From the NCBI GenBank assembly GCA_964432485.1, contig CAYSNP010000063.1, forward strand, positions 1-6,974: DNA of 6,974 bases, given 5' to 3'. The DNA is from CAYSNP01 sp964432485 (GTDB lineage: Bacteria > Bacillota > Clostridia > Christensenellales > DTU072). Below the pieces are notes generated by a model. That model did no database searches. It was not told where the DNA came from and saw only the letters and a list, made by a program, of their open reading frames with translations. Positions 6,076-6,974 of the stretch are shown in pieces. Position 1 is the first letter of the stretch. Every line of letters begins with the position of its first letter. Both the position numbers and the translations under genes were made by a program.

Positions 6076-6974
6076 ATGCAAAGAATAGGGATTCTTACAA
6101 GCGGCGGCGACGCTCCGGGGATGAATGCCGCTATAAGGGCTGTTGTCAGATATGCAAGCAGTTTGAATATAAGCGTTTATGGGATTGAAAGAGGCTTTGA
6201 CGGGCTGATAAACGGAGAAGTCAGAAGATTGGAATCTCGCAGTGTTTCGGATATTATTCATAGGGGCGGCACAATGCTAAAAACAGCACGAAGCCCCGAG
6301 TTTATGACCGAAAATGGTATGAAAAAGGCGCATAGCGTGCTGCAAGCATTTAATTTGCAAGGGCTGGTAGTGATTGGGGGAGATGGCTCATTTGCAGGTA
6401 TCAGAGATTTGAAAGAGCATTTTAGCTACCCTTGCGTCGGCATCCCCGGCACCATAGACAATGATTTAATGTATACTGATTATACTTTAGGATTTGATAC
6501 TGCGGTCAATACTGTGCTTGCCGCTATCAATAACATTCGTGACACAATGACCAGTCATGAGCGCGCTTGTATTATAGAGGTTATGGGACGCTCTAGCGGG
6601 GATATTGCTATTTATGCAGGCCTTGCAGGCGGCGCAGAAATTATGATAGTGCCGGAGTTAGAGTACAACATTGACGATATTTGCAGTATTATCAATGCCA
6701 ATAAGCTAAAAGGTAAAAAATCGGACATTATAGTGTTGGCAGAAGGCGTTTGCGATGCGGAAGAACTTAAAACCAAGATAAAAGACAAAATAGATATTAT
6801 CCTAAAAACCGTTAAATTGGGCTATATCCAACGGGGCGGAATGCCTACTATGGCCGACAGAGTGCTAGCAGCAAGGCTTTCTGTACATGCTGTAGACTTG
6901 CTTGCCCAAGACACAGGCTTTCGCTGTGTGGGCATAAAACAAAACAAAATCATAGATATGGATATAAGCAAAGC
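6076..6974 (+). CDS. pfkA: ATP-dependent 6-phosphofructokinase, 3' end cut by window edge
   Basis: Phosphorylates fructose 6-phosphate to fructose 1,6-bisphosphate, the committing step of glycolysis. About 299 codons are visible; bacterial PfkA is about 320 residues, so roughly 20 are missing. Landmarks: ILTSGGDAPGMNAAIR (ATP site; R21 and R25 of the allosteric site kept), TARSPEF (R72), VVIGGDGSFAG (D103, G104), GIPGTIDND (G125, catalytic D128), TSHER (R163), EVMGRSSGD (R172), LAEGV (E223) and LGYIQRGGMPT (R253). Gly at 104 and 125, rather than Asp and Lys, indicates ATP rather than pyrophosphate as phosphoryl donor. Two residues that bind the sugar phosphate in E. coli PfkA are changed: K244 at the R243 position and Y250 at the H249 position. 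ATG 6076 has AGGAG (6061-6065) upstream and its own promoter. Confidence 0.96.
   Translation, partial: MQRIGILTSGGDAPGMNAAIRAVVRYASSLNISVYGIERGFDGLINGEVRRLESRSVSDIIHRGGTMLKTARSPEFMTENGMKKAHSVLQAFNLQGLVVIGGDGSFAGIRDLKEHFSYPCVGIPGTIDNDLMYTDYTLGFDTAVNTVLAAINNIRDTMTSHERACIIEVMGRSSGDIAIYAGLAGGAEIMIVPELEYNIDDICSIINANKLKGKKSDIIVLAEGVCDAEELKTKIKDKIDIILKTVKLGYIQRGGMPTMADRVLAARLSVHAVDLLAQDTGFRCVGIKQNKIIDMDISK

Noticed and set aside
6076..6974. Pyrophosphate-dependent phosphofructokinase
   Set aside because: GGDGS and PGTIDND carry the Gly residues of ATP-dependent enzymes, not the Asp and Lys of pyrophosphate-dependent ones.
1..6974. Mobile element, CRISPR, toxin-antitoxin, phage or defence genes
   Set aside because: Every open stretch is accounted for by recognised housekeeping genes or short control regions; no repeats array, transposase or integrase sequence was seen.

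Overview
This is an ordinary housekeeping segment of a low-to-moderate G+C bacterial chromosome, most likely a Firmicutes/Clostridia-type organism. I infer this from the infC-rpmI-rplT order behind an L20-type RNA leader, strong Shine-Dalgarno sequences, A/T-rich codon choice, and a threonyl-tRNA synthetase of the 'MTCPFQF' kind that I associate with clostridia. UGA is not read as Trp. I see no mobile element, CRISPR array, tRNA, rRNA or unknown gene family, and no convincing new system. The points of interest are regulatory.

Layout. Positions 1-1837 (minus strand) hold thrS, cut by the left edge and lacking only its last few dozen residues. Positions 1838-2086 are a divergent control region. 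A minus-strand promoter (TTGACT-17-TATAAT) serves thrS, and a plus-strand promoter (TTGACA-17-TATTAT) serves infC, with only 18 bp between their -35 boxes. The plus-strand transcript begins with a leader of about 115-130 nt that looks like the L20-binding infC leader and ends in an intrinsic terminator (attenuator). The Shine-Dalgarno of infC follows the terminator's U-tract directly. Positions 2087-3187 hold infC (IF3), rpmI (L35) and rplT (L20). IF3 most probably starts at a rare AUU codon. An intrinsic terminator follows rplT at 3241-3273.

Positions 3283-6009 hold three overlapping plus-strand genes: a SpoU/TrmH-family RNA 2'-O-methyltransferase, a YebC/TACO1-family protein and proA (gamma-glutamyl phosphate reductase). 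The 14-nt and 4-nt overlaps suggest one translationally coupled operon. Positions 6010-6075 contain a promoter and RBS for pfkA (ATP-dependent 6-phosphofructokinase), which runs off the right edge after about 299 codons.

How it fits together. thrS, IF3, L35, L20, the RNA methyltransferase and YebC all serve translation. Two feedback loops probably act on infC-rpmI-rplT. L20 would act on the leader and attenuator, and IF3 would act by discriminating against its own AUU start. proA (proline synthesis) and pfkA (glycolysis) are metabolic neighbours; proB is not next to proA here.
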